This document shows, piece by piece, positions 47,281 through 58,032 of a stretch of DNA of 58,473 bases. Source of the stretch: an uncultured Alistipes sp. (lineage in GTDB: Bacteria > Bacteroidota > Bacteroidia > Bacteroidales > Rikenellaceae); the NCBI GenBank assembly GCA_944321765.1, contig CALUMQ010000034.1, positions 1 through 58,473 on the forward strand, given 5' to 3'. The translations under genes and the position numbers were made by a program. Position 1 is the first letter of the stretch, and each line of letters starts with the position of its first letter. A model generated the notes under the pieces. It worked only from the letters and a program-made list of their open reading frames with translations. It did not search any database and had not been told where the DNA came from.

Positions 47281-48174
47281 ATGCTAAATATGAATCAGCA
47301 AGAGGAGATCATCCGCGACATCGATGTGCAGAGCGTCATGACCAAATCCTCGCTGCCCGTTGGCGGCTATTCGGTCAATCCCTACGTGGGGTGTCCCCAC
47401 GCCTGCAAGTATTGCTACGCCTCGTTCATGAAGCGTTTCACGGGCCACACCGAGCCTTGGGGTTCGTTTCTCGACGTCAAGCACTGGAAGCCCGTCGGCA
47501 ATCCGCATCGCTTCGACGGACAGCGCATCGTCATCGGCTCGGTAACCGACGGCTACAACCCCTTCGAGGAACAGTTCCGGCGCACGCGTCACCTGCTTGA
47601 GGAGCTGCGCGGTACGACGGCCGAGATCATGATCTGCACGAAGTCGGATCTCGTACTGCGCGATTTGGACCTGCTGCGCACGTTTCCGCATATGACCGTT
47701 TCGTGGTCAGTCAACACGCTCGACGAGAGGTTCCGAGCCGACATGGACCTCGCGGTAAGTATCGAGCGGCGCCTCGAAGCCATGCGACAGGTTTACGAGG
47801 CGGGCATCCGCACCGTCTGCTTCGTCTCTCCGATCTTCCCGGGCATCACCGACCCGAAGGCCATCATCGAACGGGTGAAAGATTTCGCCGACCTCGTCTG
47901 GCTCGAAAATCTCAACCTGCGCGGAGCGTTCAAGGCGACGATCATGGACTATATCCGCGAGAAACATCCCGAGCTGGTGCCGCTCTACGAGGAGATCTAC
48001 AACCGCCGCCGGACAGACTACTGGCAGGCACTCGAACGGCAAATGGCCGACTATGCCGCCGCAAACAGACTGCCGTATCGCGTGAATGACCTGCCGTACG
48101 GCCGTTCCGAAAAGGGCCATCCCGTCGTGGTCAACTACTTCTACCACGAAAAGATCCGGCGCAACAACCGTTGA
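47281..48174 (+). CDS. SPL-family radical SAM protein
   Basis: This 297-residue protein has the CxxxCxxC radical SAM motif in GCPHACKYCYASF (C38, C42, C45), which binds a [4Fe-4S] cluster and S-adenosylmethionine, within the spore-photoproduct-lyase-like group. The N-terminal TKSSLPVGGYSVNPYVG and the following segment resemble proteins annotated as radical SAM mobile pair protein B, which normally occur next to a second radical SAM protein A. No such partner is seen here. It lies 139 bases after the EFR1 gene with no clear promoter between. The reaction is unknown. Confidence 0.82.
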   Translation: MLNMNQQEEIIRDIDVQSVMTKSSLPVGGYSVNPYVGCPHACKYCYASFMKRFTGHTEPWGSFLDVKHWKPVGNPHRFDGQRIVIGSVTDGYNPFEEQFRRTRHLLEELRGTTAEIMICTKSDLVLRDLDLLRTFPHMTVSWSVNTLDERFRADMDLAVSIERRLEAMRQVYEAGIRTVCFVSPIFPGITDPKAIIERVKDFADLVWLENLNLRGAFKATIMDYIREKHPELVPLYEEIYNRRRTDYWQALERQMADYAAANRLPYRVNDLPYGRSEKGHPVVVNYFYHEKIRRNNR

Positions 48175-48365
48175 CCCTTCCGACGGATGATCGCCAAGGC
48201 CTACCTACACAGGTAACAGATCCATGTTGGGATCGGCAAGGAATTCAATACCTGTGCCGCCAATGTCAGCCGCTGGTCCCGGCTTTATCGGCATGAATTT
48301 CCGGGAAAGTTGTCCATTCGTCAGGGAACATTGCCCTTAAGGCGGTATCCATCCTCAGCCCATCC

Positions 48366-48663
48366 ATGAACAAGCTCTACCTTACCCACGAACAGATGGC
48401 TCAGCGCATCCAGGAACTTCGGCCCGACTCAAACCGGAGCAAATGCGCTGCGCCGTTCTGGAGACGATGATCGATCTGGCGAAATCCGACTTGAGGATCT
48501 CGATCCGAAAGAATCTGAAGCCAAACAGTCCAGGTAGTCAAGGGGCATCATACACAGGGTGGACAGCATGCACGTTGCGGACTGTTTGACCATACCCGTC
48601 AGGCACACTATAAACAATTGAAACACAAGCAAATCAGGATGTTGGAATCGGACATCATCCTGA
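48366..48663 (+). mobile_element. Decayed IS3-family transposase remnant (orfA and start of orfB)
   Basis: The first frame starts MNKLYLTHEQMAQRIQELRP. After a frameshift it continues LKPEQMRCAVLETMIDLAKS and DLRISIRKN; a second shift restores SEAKQSR and a TAG at 48535-48537. This is the typical C-terminal end of Bacteroidetes IS3 OrfA. Another frame then reads CGLFDHTRQAHYKQLKHKQI, matching the OrfB N-terminus, and stops making sense near 48663. So the element is truncated and dead. The wider 48175-48814 stretch holds nothing else that I recognise except the -7 box at 48783; no terminal inverted repeats were found. Confidence 0.7.
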
Positions 48664-48782
48664 CGCCGCCCCGCATCCTCCATGGGGGGGGGTCGGGGCT
48701 GTCGGTAACGACAAAATCCACTTTCTGTAAAACGGGTAGACACCCCCGAGTTATCGTTACGGACATTTTATCCGTACCGCAC

Positions 48783-48790
48783 TACCTTTG
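48783..48790 (+). promoter_or_regulatory. -7 element at the start of the redox island
   Basis: TACCTTTG matches TAnnTTTG. Transcription would begin near 48797, 18 bases before the ATG at 48815, which supports the longer protein with the Tat-like N-terminus. Confidence 0.6.
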
Positions 48791-48802
48791 CATGGAGATT
48801 AA

Positions 48803-49948
<1,146 letters not shown>

Positions 49949-49978
49949 GAATACGATAACATTTAATTGATAAGAATA

Positions 49979-51160
49979 ATGGAAACGAATCTTACGTACG
50001 ACATGTACGTTCCTACCCGCGTAATGTTCGGGGCAGGGATACTGAACAAACTGAGTGAACAACCGATGCCGGGACGCCGCGCCCTGATCGTGATCTCCAA
50101 CGGAAAGTCGACCCGTGCCAACGGCTATCTCGCCCGCACGGAGGAGCAGCTGCACAAGGCAGGCGTGGAGACGGCGGTGTTCGACGGCGTGATGCCGAAC
50201 CCCACGGTCAGCAATGTCGAGGCCGGAGCGAAAGTTGCCCGCGAACACGACTGCGATTTCCTCGTGGCATTGGGTGGCGGCAGCGTGATGGACTGCACCA
50301 AGGCCATTGCCGTGATGGCGACCAACGACGGCGAGCTTTGGGACTATGTGCCCATCGGTTCGGGCAAGGGCAAACCGATCGCCGTCCGGCCGCTGCCTAT
50401 CGTCGCCATTACCACCACGGCCGGGACGGGCTCGGAGACGGACAACTCGGGCGTCATCACCCGGGAGGAGAGCTTCGAGAAGGCGTTCGTAGGCGATGTC
50501 TCGCTCTTTCCGGTTCTCTCGATCGTCGATCCGGAACTGATGGCCAGCGTGCCGCCGACCTTCACGGCCTATCAGGGTTTCGATGCCCTGTTCCACAGCA
50601 CCGAAGGGTACATTGCCCGGGGGGCGAATCTGATGAGCGACATGTACGCCCTGACGGCCATCGAGAATCTGGCGAAATACCTGCCCCGCGCCGTAAGGGA
50701 CGGCAAGGACATGGAGGCCCGCACCCACGTGGCTTTCGGCAATACGCTGTCGGGCGTGGTGATGTGCCTTACGCTGATCACGAGCGAACACGCGCTGGAG
50801 CATGCCCTTTCGGCCTATCATCCGGCACTGCCCCACGGCGCAGGGCTGATCATGATCAGCCGGGCCTACTACAAATACTTCATCGAGCACCATGCCTGCG
50901 ACGAGCGCTTCGTCCGCATGGCGCAGGTCATGGGGATGCCCGACGCCTCGAAACCCGAAGATTTCCTCACGGCCCTCACCCGTCTGCAGGAGGCATGCGG
51001 CGTGGCCGACCTGAAGATGTCCGACTACGGCATCACGCCCGACGAGTCCGAGACGCTGATGCGCAACACGCGCGAAGTGATGGGGGTGATGTTTACCAGC
51101 GACCGTGTGCAGATGACGGACGAGGATATTGTGAATATCTACCGGGAATCGTATAAATAA
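49979..51160 (+). CDS. Iron-containing alcohol dehydrogenase
   Basis: This 393-residue group III dehydrogenase starts with the ATG at 49979 rather than a TTG further upstream. The nucleotide-binding GGGSVMDCTKAIAV and the metal-site region FDALFHSTEGY and EHALSAYHPALPHG are conserved; the His residues in the last motifs hold the metal. It interconverts aldehydes or ketones and alcohols with NAD(P)H and has no signal peptide, so it stays in the cytoplasm. It is 30 bases after the aldo/keto reductase. A terminator follows at 51188-51227. Butanol or lactaldehyde-type substrates are possible. Confidence 0.92.
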   Translation: METNLTYDMYVPTRVMFGAGILNKLSEQPMPGRRALIVISNGKSTRANGYLARTEEQLHKAGVETAVFDGVMPNPTVSNVEAGAKVAREHDCDFLVALGGGSVMDCTKAIAVMATNDGELWDYVPIGSGKGKPIAVRPLPIVAITTTAGTGSETDNSGVITREESFEKAFVGDVSLFPVLSIVDPELMASVPPTFTAYQGFDALFHSTEGYIARGANLMSDMYALTAIENLAKYLPRAVRDGKDMEARTHVAFGNTLSGVVMCLTLITSEHALEHALSAYHPALPHGAGLIMISRAYYKYFIEHHACDERFVRMAQVMGMPDASKPEDFLTALTRLQEACGVADLKMSDYGITPDESETLMRNTREVMGVMFTSDRVQMTDEDIVNIYRESYK

Positions 51161-51187
51161 CAGATTCTTTATCAAAGAACTCCGGAG

Positions 51188-51227
51188 ACAGTGTTTGTCA
51201 GTTTTTGATAGGCACTGTTTCTTTTTT
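51188..51227 (+). terminator. Rho-independent terminator after the Fe-dependent dehydrogenase
   Basis: Arms ACAGTG (51188-51193) and CACTGT (51213-51218), with extra pairing inside, are followed by TTCTTTTTT. It separates the first two island genes from the next unit. Confidence 0.65.
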
Positions 51228-51298
51228 GTCCGTTCATTTTCAGTAAAATTGGTATAAACGCAGAGGATATGTCTATCCCGCTTCGTCTTGTGCTGCCG

Positions 51299-51306
51299 TA
51301 TCTTTG
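51299..51306 (+). promoter_or_regulatory. -7 element for the flavodoxin lipoprotein
   Basis: TATCTTTG matches TAnnTTTG; the ATG lies at 51338, about 25 bases beyond the predicted start of transcription. Confidence 0.6.
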
Positions 51307-51337
51307 TATCGTAATAAGAATCAATAAATTAAAGAAT

Positions 51338-52114
51338 ATGAAAAAGTTGTTTTTAATCCCAATGATGCTATTGGCAACACTTATGCTGACAGCGGCATGT
51401 AGCGAAGATGACCCGACACTGGACGAACAGGAACAGACCACTCCCGAAGAAAATGATGAGGGAGAAGGTAATGAAGGCAACAATGAAGAAGGCGGAAATG
51501 TGGAGGGAGGCAACGGTAGATATCTCGTCCTCTATTGCTCCCGTACGGGCAATACCGAGCGTATGGCGCAGACCATTCAGGCCACGTTGGATTGCGATAT
51601 GATAGTGGTAGAGCCGGAAACGCCTTACGAGGATGATTACAACGCAATGCTCGACCGGGCGCAAGCGGAACTGGATGCTATCGAACAGGGCAATTATCCG
51701 GCTATCACCACATCCGTGGAAAGTTTCGATGAGTATGACATCGTGTTCATCGGCTATCCCATCTGGTACAGCCATATTGCCACGCCGATGCAGGCATTCC
51801 TGCACAACCACGCCGACTTGTTGGCCGGGAAACATATCGCCCTCTTTGCCAGTAGCGGGAGTAGCGGCATAAGCACTTCCGAAAGAGATGCGGCAACGCT
51901 TGTGCCCGATGCCATGTTTGAGGAATCGCTGCTGCTCACCTCCGGGACGCTGGGCAATATGGAGACACGCATTCCACAATGGCTGGAGAGTCTTGGCACA
52001 AGTCGTGAAAAGCCGGATACGCCCAATGCCACATCCCTGAATGTCAATCTAATTGTGGGCAAGCAGACTGCTGCAAGAGACAGAGAATGTAACGTAAGAT
52101 TTGAAAAACAATGA
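51338..52114 (+). CDS. Flavodoxin-domain lipoprotein with acidic linker
   Basis: This 258-residue protein has a lipoprotein signal ending LTAAC, then SEDD, a Bacteroidetes-type surface-export signal. Next is an acidic low-complexity linker of about 40 residues rich in Glu, Asn and Gly. A flavodoxin fold starts near residue 62 with the FMN loop LVLYCSRTGNTERMA, and later has GYPIWYSHIATPMQAFL. So an FMN protein may be tethered by a flexible arm to the membrane, facing the periplasm or the outside. Local GC is lower than around it. The next gene starts 1 base after its stop. The electron partner is unknown. Confidence 0.85.
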   Translation: MKKLFLIPMMLLATLMLTAACSEDDPTLDEQEQTTPEENDEGEGNEGNNEEGGNVEGGNGRYLVLYCSRTGNTERMAQTIQATLDCDMIVVEPETPYEDDYNAMLDRAQAELDAIEQGNYPAITTSVESFDEYDIVFIGYPIWYSHIATPMQAFLHNHADLLAGKHIALFASSGSSGISTSERDAATLVPDAMFEESLLLTSGTLGNMETRIPQWLESLGTSREKPDTPNATSLNVNLIVGKQTAARDRECNVRFEKQ

Positions 52115-52115
52115 C

Positions 52116-52577
52116 ATGATGATGGAAAAGTTCAATATGGCACAAAATCTATTAACCGCCCTACTCCTGTTCGGTCTGGTATCATGCGGCAGGGCAGACC
52201 GGGGAACGCATTCGTCCAGACAGCCGGGCATGTGCGCCAAGGAAGAGATGGCTGCCGACGCTATCGTGCGCCTGTCGAAAATCGAAGTCTATCCGCAGTT
52301 CCTCGATGAATACATGAAATATGTGACAGAGGTAGGTGAAATCTCCCTGCGCACCGAACCCGGTGTATTGACCATGTATGCTCTCGGCGAAAAGGAAAAT
52401 CCCTGTAAAATAACCATTCTTGAAACATATGCAAGCAGGGAGGCTTACGACAGGCACATAGCTTCCGGACATTTTCAGAAATACAAACAGGGAACGCTCG
52501 ATATGGTCAAATCACTGGTATTGTCAGATCAGACACCGCTCAATCCCGCCAACCGGATTCATAACTTTATGGAGTAA
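52116..52577 (+). CDS. Antibiotic biosynthesis monooxygenase (ABM) domain lipoprotein
   Basis: This 153-residue protein is given from the ATG at 52116; two more ATGs follow at once. The N-terminal segment ends LFGLVSC, a lipobox. The remaining 100 residues fit an ABM/quinol monooxygenase ferredoxin-like barrel (ADAIVRLSKIEVYPQFLDEY and ITILETYASREAYDRHIASG). Such cofactor-free enzymes act on quinols or similar aromatics. Here it should sit in the envelope. It is coupled to the flavodoxin lipoprotein and lies 12 bases before the amidohydrolase. Exact chemistry is not known. Confidence 0.78.
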   Translation: MMMEKFNMAQNLLTALLLFGLVSCGRADRGTHSSRQPGMCAKEEMAADAIVRLSKIEVYPQFLDEYMKYVTEVGEISLRTEPGVLTMYALGEKENPCKITILETYASREAYDRHIASGHFQKYKQGTLDMVKSLVLSDQTPLNPANRIHNFME

Positions 52578-52589
52578 TATGCTCAATAC

Positions 52590-53633
52590 ATGAAAAAGAG
52601 ATTGTTCACTTTGTCGTTTGTGGGGATCTCGCTCGGCTCCGTTTCTCTTTGCGGTCAGACGGTCGATCTCCACACCCACATCATCCTGCCCGAATATCGG
52701 GAGGTACTGAAGGTGCATGGTGCGGAACTCGAAGAAACCTTTCCGTTGCCCGAATGGGATGCGGAACGGCACATCGCCTTTATGGACCGTGCGGGCATCC
52801 GTACCGCCGTGCTCACGATGCCCGCCCCGCAGCCCTCCTATGGCGATACGGAGGAGTCGGCCCGGTGTATCCGCCGCGTGAACGAGCGCTCGGCGGAGAT
52901 CAAACAACAATATCCCGGTCGGTTCCGGTTTTGTGCCGCTCTGCCGTTGCCCGATGTGGATGCCGCCATCCGCGAAGCCATTTATGCGCTTGATACATTG
53001 GGCGCGGACGGCGTGAAGCTGGCTACCAACAGCCGTGGTCAGTATGTGGGCGACGAGGCGCTGGATCCGTTGATGGAAGTCCTGAACGAGCGTCATGCCG
53101 TCATCATCCTCCATCCGCACCGTCCGACACCTTATCCCGAGGAGATCATCGCCACCACACCGCTGGCCATGTATGAATATCCTGCCGAAACCACCCGGGC
53201 CGTGGTGAACATGCTGGCGCGAAACGTGCTGACCCGCTACCCGAATCTGAAGGTCGTCGTACCTCATTGCGGCTCGTTCCTGCCGCTGGCATTGCCGAGA
53301 ATGAAATCCATCCTCCCGGCGATGGTGAAGCAGGGCTCCATGCAGCCGATAGACTGGGAAGGCAACCTGTCGCGCCTTTACTTCGACCTGGCGGGCTGTC
53401 CGGCCATCGAGGTCTTGCGGTCACTGCTCACCATCACCACGCCCGACCACATTCTCTACGGTTCGGATTATCCCTATCTGCCCGATGCCATGCTGAAAGA
53501 CAACCTGCTCAAACTGAAACAGACGCTGGCATCGGACAAGGAACTTGCCGGATATGCGAAGATGTTTTTGTGGGGGAACGCAGAAAACCTGTTTGTCAAG
53601 GATGCAGCCGCTGACAGTACTCCGACGGAGTGA
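52590..53633 (+). CDS. Exported amidohydrolase-2-family (ACMSD-like) hydrolase
   Basis: This 347-residue protein has a Sec signal (MKKRLFTLSFVGISLGSVSLCGQ), then the metal motif VDLHTHIILPEY. Later motifs are IILHPHRPTPYP, VVPHCGSFLP and LYGSDYPYLPD, which give the His and Asp ligands of the amidohydrolase-2 fold. Relatives decarboxylate or hydrolyse cyclic carboxylates (for example ACMSD). Its 3' end overlaps the leftward AraC gene by 38 bases in a tail-to-tail layout. With the ABM and decarboxylase-like neighbours it suggests aromatic or quinone-derived substrates; this is inference. Confidence 0.83.
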   Translation: MKKRLFTLSFVGISLGSVSLCGQTVDLHTHIILPEYREVLKVHGAELEETFPLPEWDAERHIAFMDRAGIRTAVLTMPAPQPSYGDTEESARCIRRVNERSAEIKQQYPGRFRFCAALPLPDVDAAIREAIYALDTLGADGVKLATNSRGQYVGDEALDPLMEVLNERHAVIILHPHRPTPYPEEIIATTPLAMYEYPAETTRAVVNMLARNVLTRYPNLKVVVPHCGSFLPLALPRMKSILPAMVKQGSMQPIDWEGNLSRLYFDLAGCPAIEVLRSLLTITTPDHILYGSDYPYLPDAMLKDNLLKLKQTLASDKELAGYAKMFLWGNAENLFVKDAAADSTPTE

Positions 53634-54495
53634 TGCCCTCCTGCTTCCGGAACATGCGGCTGAAATGCTGGGGATATTCGAAGCCGAGGCGGTCCGACAC
53701 CCGGGAGACCGTTTCCCCGGCGGCCAGTCCGTTCTTGGCAAGCCGGATGACGAACTGGCGGATGTGGTTGCTCGCCGTCTCCCCGGTTGTCTTTTTGATG
53801 ACATCGCCGAAATAGTTGGCCGACATGCACAGCTTGTCGGCACAATACTGCACGGTAGGCAGTCCGAGGGTCAATTGGAGTTTGTCCTCGAAATAGTCGC
53901 GGAGCAGGCGGTCGAAGCGGACGAGAATGTCGGAGTTCTCGATCTTCCGGGTCAGGAACTGACGGTTGTAGAAACGCTGGCAGAAGTTAAGCGTCAATTC
54001 GATGTAGCCCACAAGGATGCGGTTCTGAAGCTCGTCGGACTTCCCCGTGAGTTCCTGGCGTATCTGGCGCATCAGTGAGACAAGAATGTCGTGCTCCTCG
54101 TCGGTCATGTGCAGGGCCTCATTCACGCGGTAGTCGAAGAACGAATAATCCTTGATGCGCCTTTCGAGCGGGAAACCATGCAGCAGGTCGGGATGGAACA
54201 GGAGGGCCCAGCCGGTGATTGCCACCCGTTCGCCGTTGTCCTCCTTGCCTCCCACCTGTCCGGGAGCCACACAAAGCAGCGTGCCTTTGTTATAATCATA
54301 TTTGCCGCAGCCATAATCCAGATCCACATCGGCATCGTCCCGCAGAAACAGCCCATACACATTGTAATTGTTCAGACTGTGGCGGATGGGTGACACTTCG
54401 GTATAATCGATGACGCTGACCAACGGGTGCTGATCGGCACATCCGAGGTAGCGGCCGTAATCGCTGACATTCCTTACTTTTAATATTTTGCTCAT
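53596..54495 (-). CDS. AraC-family transcriptional regulator
   Basis: This 299-residue regulator has a cupin-like N-terminal domain and the two C-terminal helix-turn-helix units (about 195-295; SANYFGDVIKKTTGETASNH and RLGFEYPQHFSRMFRKQEG). It has its own promoter (54549-54556) facing left. It is divergent from the second half of the island (54685-58029) and convergent with the amidohydrolase, so it is the most likely local regulator. The ligand is unknown. Confidence 0.9.
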   Translation of the reverse strand: MSKILKVRNVSDYGRYLGCADQHPLVSVIDYTEVSPIRHSLNNYNVYGLFLRDDADVDLDYGCGKYDYNKGTLLCVAPGQVGGKEDNGERVAITGWALLFHPDLLHGFPLERRIKDYSFFDYRVNEALHMTDEEHDILVSLMRQIRQELTGKSDELQNRILVGYIELTLNFCQRFYNRQFLTRKIENSDILVRFDRLLRDYFEDKLQLTLGLPTVQYCADKLCMSANYFGDVIKKTTGETASNHIRQFVIRLAKNGLAAGETVSRVSDRLGFEYPQHFSRMFRKQEGITPSEYCQRLHP

Positions 54496-54548
54496 CCCGT
54501 TTCCTGTTAAACCGATATTTCAGATTGCCGGCTACAGCTTGCCTTATG

Positions 54549-54556
54549 CAAAGATA
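54549..54556 (-). promoter_or_regulatory. -7 element for the AraC gene
   Basis: On the minus strand, TATCTTTG at 54556-54549 matches the consensus and is 54 bases before the ATG at 54495. No -33 TTG is found at the usual spacing. Confidence 0.55.
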
Positions 54557-54654
54557 AGGTATTTCACGGACAATGATTTACGCAGACGCGCAATTTCAGT
54601 GAAAATGGTATGGTTTCCCAACTTATGGTTAAGGTATTCCTCCCTGTTCCGGCG

Positions 54655-54662
54655 TAATTTTG
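54655..54662 (+). promoter_or_regulatory. -7 element for the second island operon
   Basis: TAATTTTG matches TAnnTTTG and precedes the ATG at 54685 by 22 bases. Confidence 0.55.
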
Positions 54663-54684
54663 CCTCAGATGAAAACAAGATACT

Positions 54685-55931
<1,247 letters not shown>

Positions 55932-55943
55932 TCCCGGGCCCCT

Positions 55944-56597
55944 ATGGAACGACGGGAATTTTTGAAGAGGTCTGCACCGGCCTCCTTGGGCACCGTAGCA
56001 GCCGGATCCGGGATCGCACGGGCACTCAACTATCTGATCAATAACGAATCAAAGACAGAGAAAATGAAGATCGCAGTATTGACGGGAAGTCCCCGTAAGA
56101 ACGGCAATTCCGCTTATCTGGCGGAGCAGTTCATCAAAGGCGCGGAAGAAAAGGGGCACGAGGTGTTCCGTTTTGACTGTGCATTCAAACAGGTCGAACC
56201 GTGTCGTGCCTGCAACCGTTGCGGCATGAACGGACCTTGCCTGTTCAATGATGACTTTCAGGAACTACGTCCGCACCTGATAGACGCGGACATGGTGGTA
56301 TTCGCCACGCCGATGTATTATTTCAGCATCCCGGCACAGATGAAACGGGTAATAGACCGTTTTTATGCCATCAACGGACAGATCAAGGACACGCCAAAGA
56401 AATCCGCTCTTCTGATGACCTACGCCGACACTTCCCGGAAAGAGGCCGACCCGATGCTGGCGCATTATCATACGCTGATGGATTATCTTGGCTGGACGAG
56501 CGTGGGCGAAGTGGTTGCTTCGGGAGTGTGGACCGCAGGGAGCGTCAGAAATACGGATTATCCGCAGCAAGCCTACCTGTTGGGCAAAAGCTTGTAA
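55944..56597 (+). CDS. Iron-sulfur flavoprotein with Tat-like signal
   Basis: This 217-residue protein starts MERREFLKRSAPASLGTVAA, a twin-arginine-like signal. The flavodoxin-like domain begins at residue 41 (KIAVLTGSPRKNGNSAY). C87, C90, C93 and C99 form CX2CX2CX5C, the Isf cluster motif, so FMN and a [4Fe-4S] cluster are likely. Proteins with such cofactors must be folded before export, which fits the Tat route. An internal ATG at 56064 would give a cytoplasmic form like the paralogues at 2315-3490. It shares an operon with an aldo/keto reductase and a CMD-like protein. Confidence 0.86.
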   Translation: MERREFLKRSAPASLGTVAAGSGIARALNYLINNESKTEKMKIAVLTGSPRKNGNSAYLAEQFIKGAEEKGHEVFRFDCAFKQVEPCRACNRCGMNGPCLFNDDFQELRPHLIDADMVVFATPMYYFSIPAQMKRVIDRFYAINGQIKDTPKKSALLMTYADTSRKEADPMLAHYHTLMDYLGWTSVGEVVASGVWTAGSVRNTDYPQQAYLLGKSL

Positions 56598-56616
56598 TCA
56601 TTTATCGGTAGACAGG

Positions 56617-57450
56617 ATGAAAAAAGTAATAGGTATCATCGTCCTCGTGCTGGCGGGAAGCCTGTCCGCGATGGCACAAACAACAGACAATATGGATAGA
56701 ATCGAAGTATGCAAGCTGAATTATCACGCACTGTTCGGCAGCGAAGCCCTTACCGGACAGGGCACGGACCCGGAAATGATGGATATCCTCCAGAAGTTTA
56801 TTTTCGGCGAGGTGTTTCAGACAGGACGCCTTACGTTGAAACAGCGCGAAATGATCACCTGCATCACCCTTGCCACGATGCAGACGCTCCCGCAACTGAA
56901 AGCCCATGCCGGAGCGGCTCTCCACGTTGGCGTCACTCCCGAAGAGCTGCGCGAAGTAATCTATCTTACTGCCCCGTTTATCGGTTTCCCCAAGATGCTG
57001 AATGCCGTGGCGACAGTGAATGAGGTATTCAAGGAGCGGGGAATCTCACTGCCGTTGAAAAAGCAGGGCTCGGTAACGGAGGGCAATCGTCATGAAACGG
57101 GCAAGGCCATCCAGGACAAGCTTTATCCAGGCGGTATCTCTTCGGTGATGGAGAATCTGCCCGGCGACATGGGAAAGGAGGTGGAGTCGTTCCTTACGGA
57201 CTATTTCTTCGGCGAGATATACAGCCGTGGCGCACTCGACTTGCAAACACGCGAGTTGTTGGGCTATTGTGTACTGACCACTCTGGAAGCTGAAAGCCAG
57301 TTGCAGTCGCACTACCACGGGAACATCAACGTGGGCAATACGCCCGAAACATTGACCGCCGCAGTTATCCAGTGCCTGCCCTATATCGGTTTCCCTGCCG
57401 CTATCAAGGCGTTGCGCATCATTAAGCAGGAGTATGACAAGCGACATTGA
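56617..57450 (+). CDS. Exported carboxymuconolactone-decarboxylase-like protein, two CMD domains
   Basis: This 277-residue protein begins at the ATG at 56617, giving a Sec signal ending SAMAQ. Two CMD domains follow: one around REMITCITLATMQTLPQLKA with VGVTPEELREVIY, the other around TRELLGYCVLTTLEAESQLQ with VGNTPETLTAAVIQ. The CxxC pair of AhpD peroxidase-type members is not present, so decarboxylase-like chemistry on lactones or related acids is more likely. It lies 19 bases after the iron-sulfur flavoprotein and 6 bases before a flavodoxin. Export is unusual for the family. Confidence 0.85.
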   Translation: MKKVIGIIVLVLAGSLSAMAQTTDNMDRIEVCKLNYHALFGSEALTGQGTDPEMMDILQKFIFGEVFQTGRLTLKQREMITCITLATMQTLPQLKAHAGAALHVGVTPEELREVIYLTAPFIGFPKMLNAVATVNEVFKERGISLPLKKQGSVTEGNRHETGKAIQDKLYPGGISSVMENLPGDMGKEVESFLTDYFFGEIYSRGALDLQTRELLGYCVLTTLEAESQLQSHYHGNINVGNTPETLTAAVIQCLPYIGFPAAIKALRIIKQEYDKRH

Positions 57451-57456
57451 AGATTT

Positions 57457-58029
57457 ATGAACAAGATTATTTTAACATTGGCGGTGGCAATGACGATATG
57501 CGTTGCCGTGTGCGCCCAGAACAAAGAAGAGCATAATATGCAAACAGACGACAAACCGTTGATCGTGTATTTCTCCGCCACCGGAACAACAGCCAAGGCA
57601 GCCCGAACGATTGCGGAGATCACAGGCGGCACTTTGTATGAGATTGTTCCTCAACAAGCCTACACTTCCGATGACCTTGACTGGAATAACAGGCAGTCGC
57701 GCAGCTCGATGGAAATGAATAATCCGCAGGCTCGTCCGGCATTAAAAGACACAAAAACGAATGTCGCAGCCTGCAATGTCATTTTCATCGGCTATCCCAT
57801 CTGGTGGAATCAGGCTCCGCGAATCGTCAATACATTCATTGAAAGCCATGACCTGAAAGGTAAAACACTCGTTCCGTTTGCCACATCCGGTGGCAGCGGT
57901 ATAACGGGCAGCGTGAAAAAATTAAGGGAATCCTATCCTGATTTGGAATGGCAGGAGGGTAAATTGCTGAATGGAGCAAGCCGGAATGCCATCCAAAATT
58001 GGGCCCGAGACGTGATGAAAAAACAGTAA
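57457..58029 (+). CDS. Exported flavodoxin
   Basis: This 190-residue protein has a Sec-type signal (MNKIILTLAVAMTICVAVCAQ), then a flavodoxin fold with FMN loop IVYFSATGTTAKAART and the later stretch FIGYPIWWNQAPRIVNTF. It closely resembles the flavodoxin domain of the lipoprotein at 51338-52114. FMN would have to be added after export or be carried another way. It is the last gene of the operon; local GC is low. No terminator is obvious before the recombinase remnant that converges on it 3 bases away. Confidence 0.87.
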   Translation: MNKIILTLAVAMTICVAVCAQNKEEHNMQTDDKPLIVYFSATGTTAKAARTIAEITGGTLYEIVPQQAYTSDDLDWNNRQSRSSMEMNNPQARPALKDTKTNVAACNVIFIGYPIWWNQAPRIVNTFIESHDLKGKTLVPFATSGGSGITGSVKKLRESYPDLEWQEGKLLNGASRNAIQNWARDVMKKQ

Positions 58030-58032
58030 TTC

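Noticed and set aside
48429-48743. Minus-strand frame of 104 codons
   Set aside because: It overlaps the IS3 remnant in the opposite sense and shows no family features.
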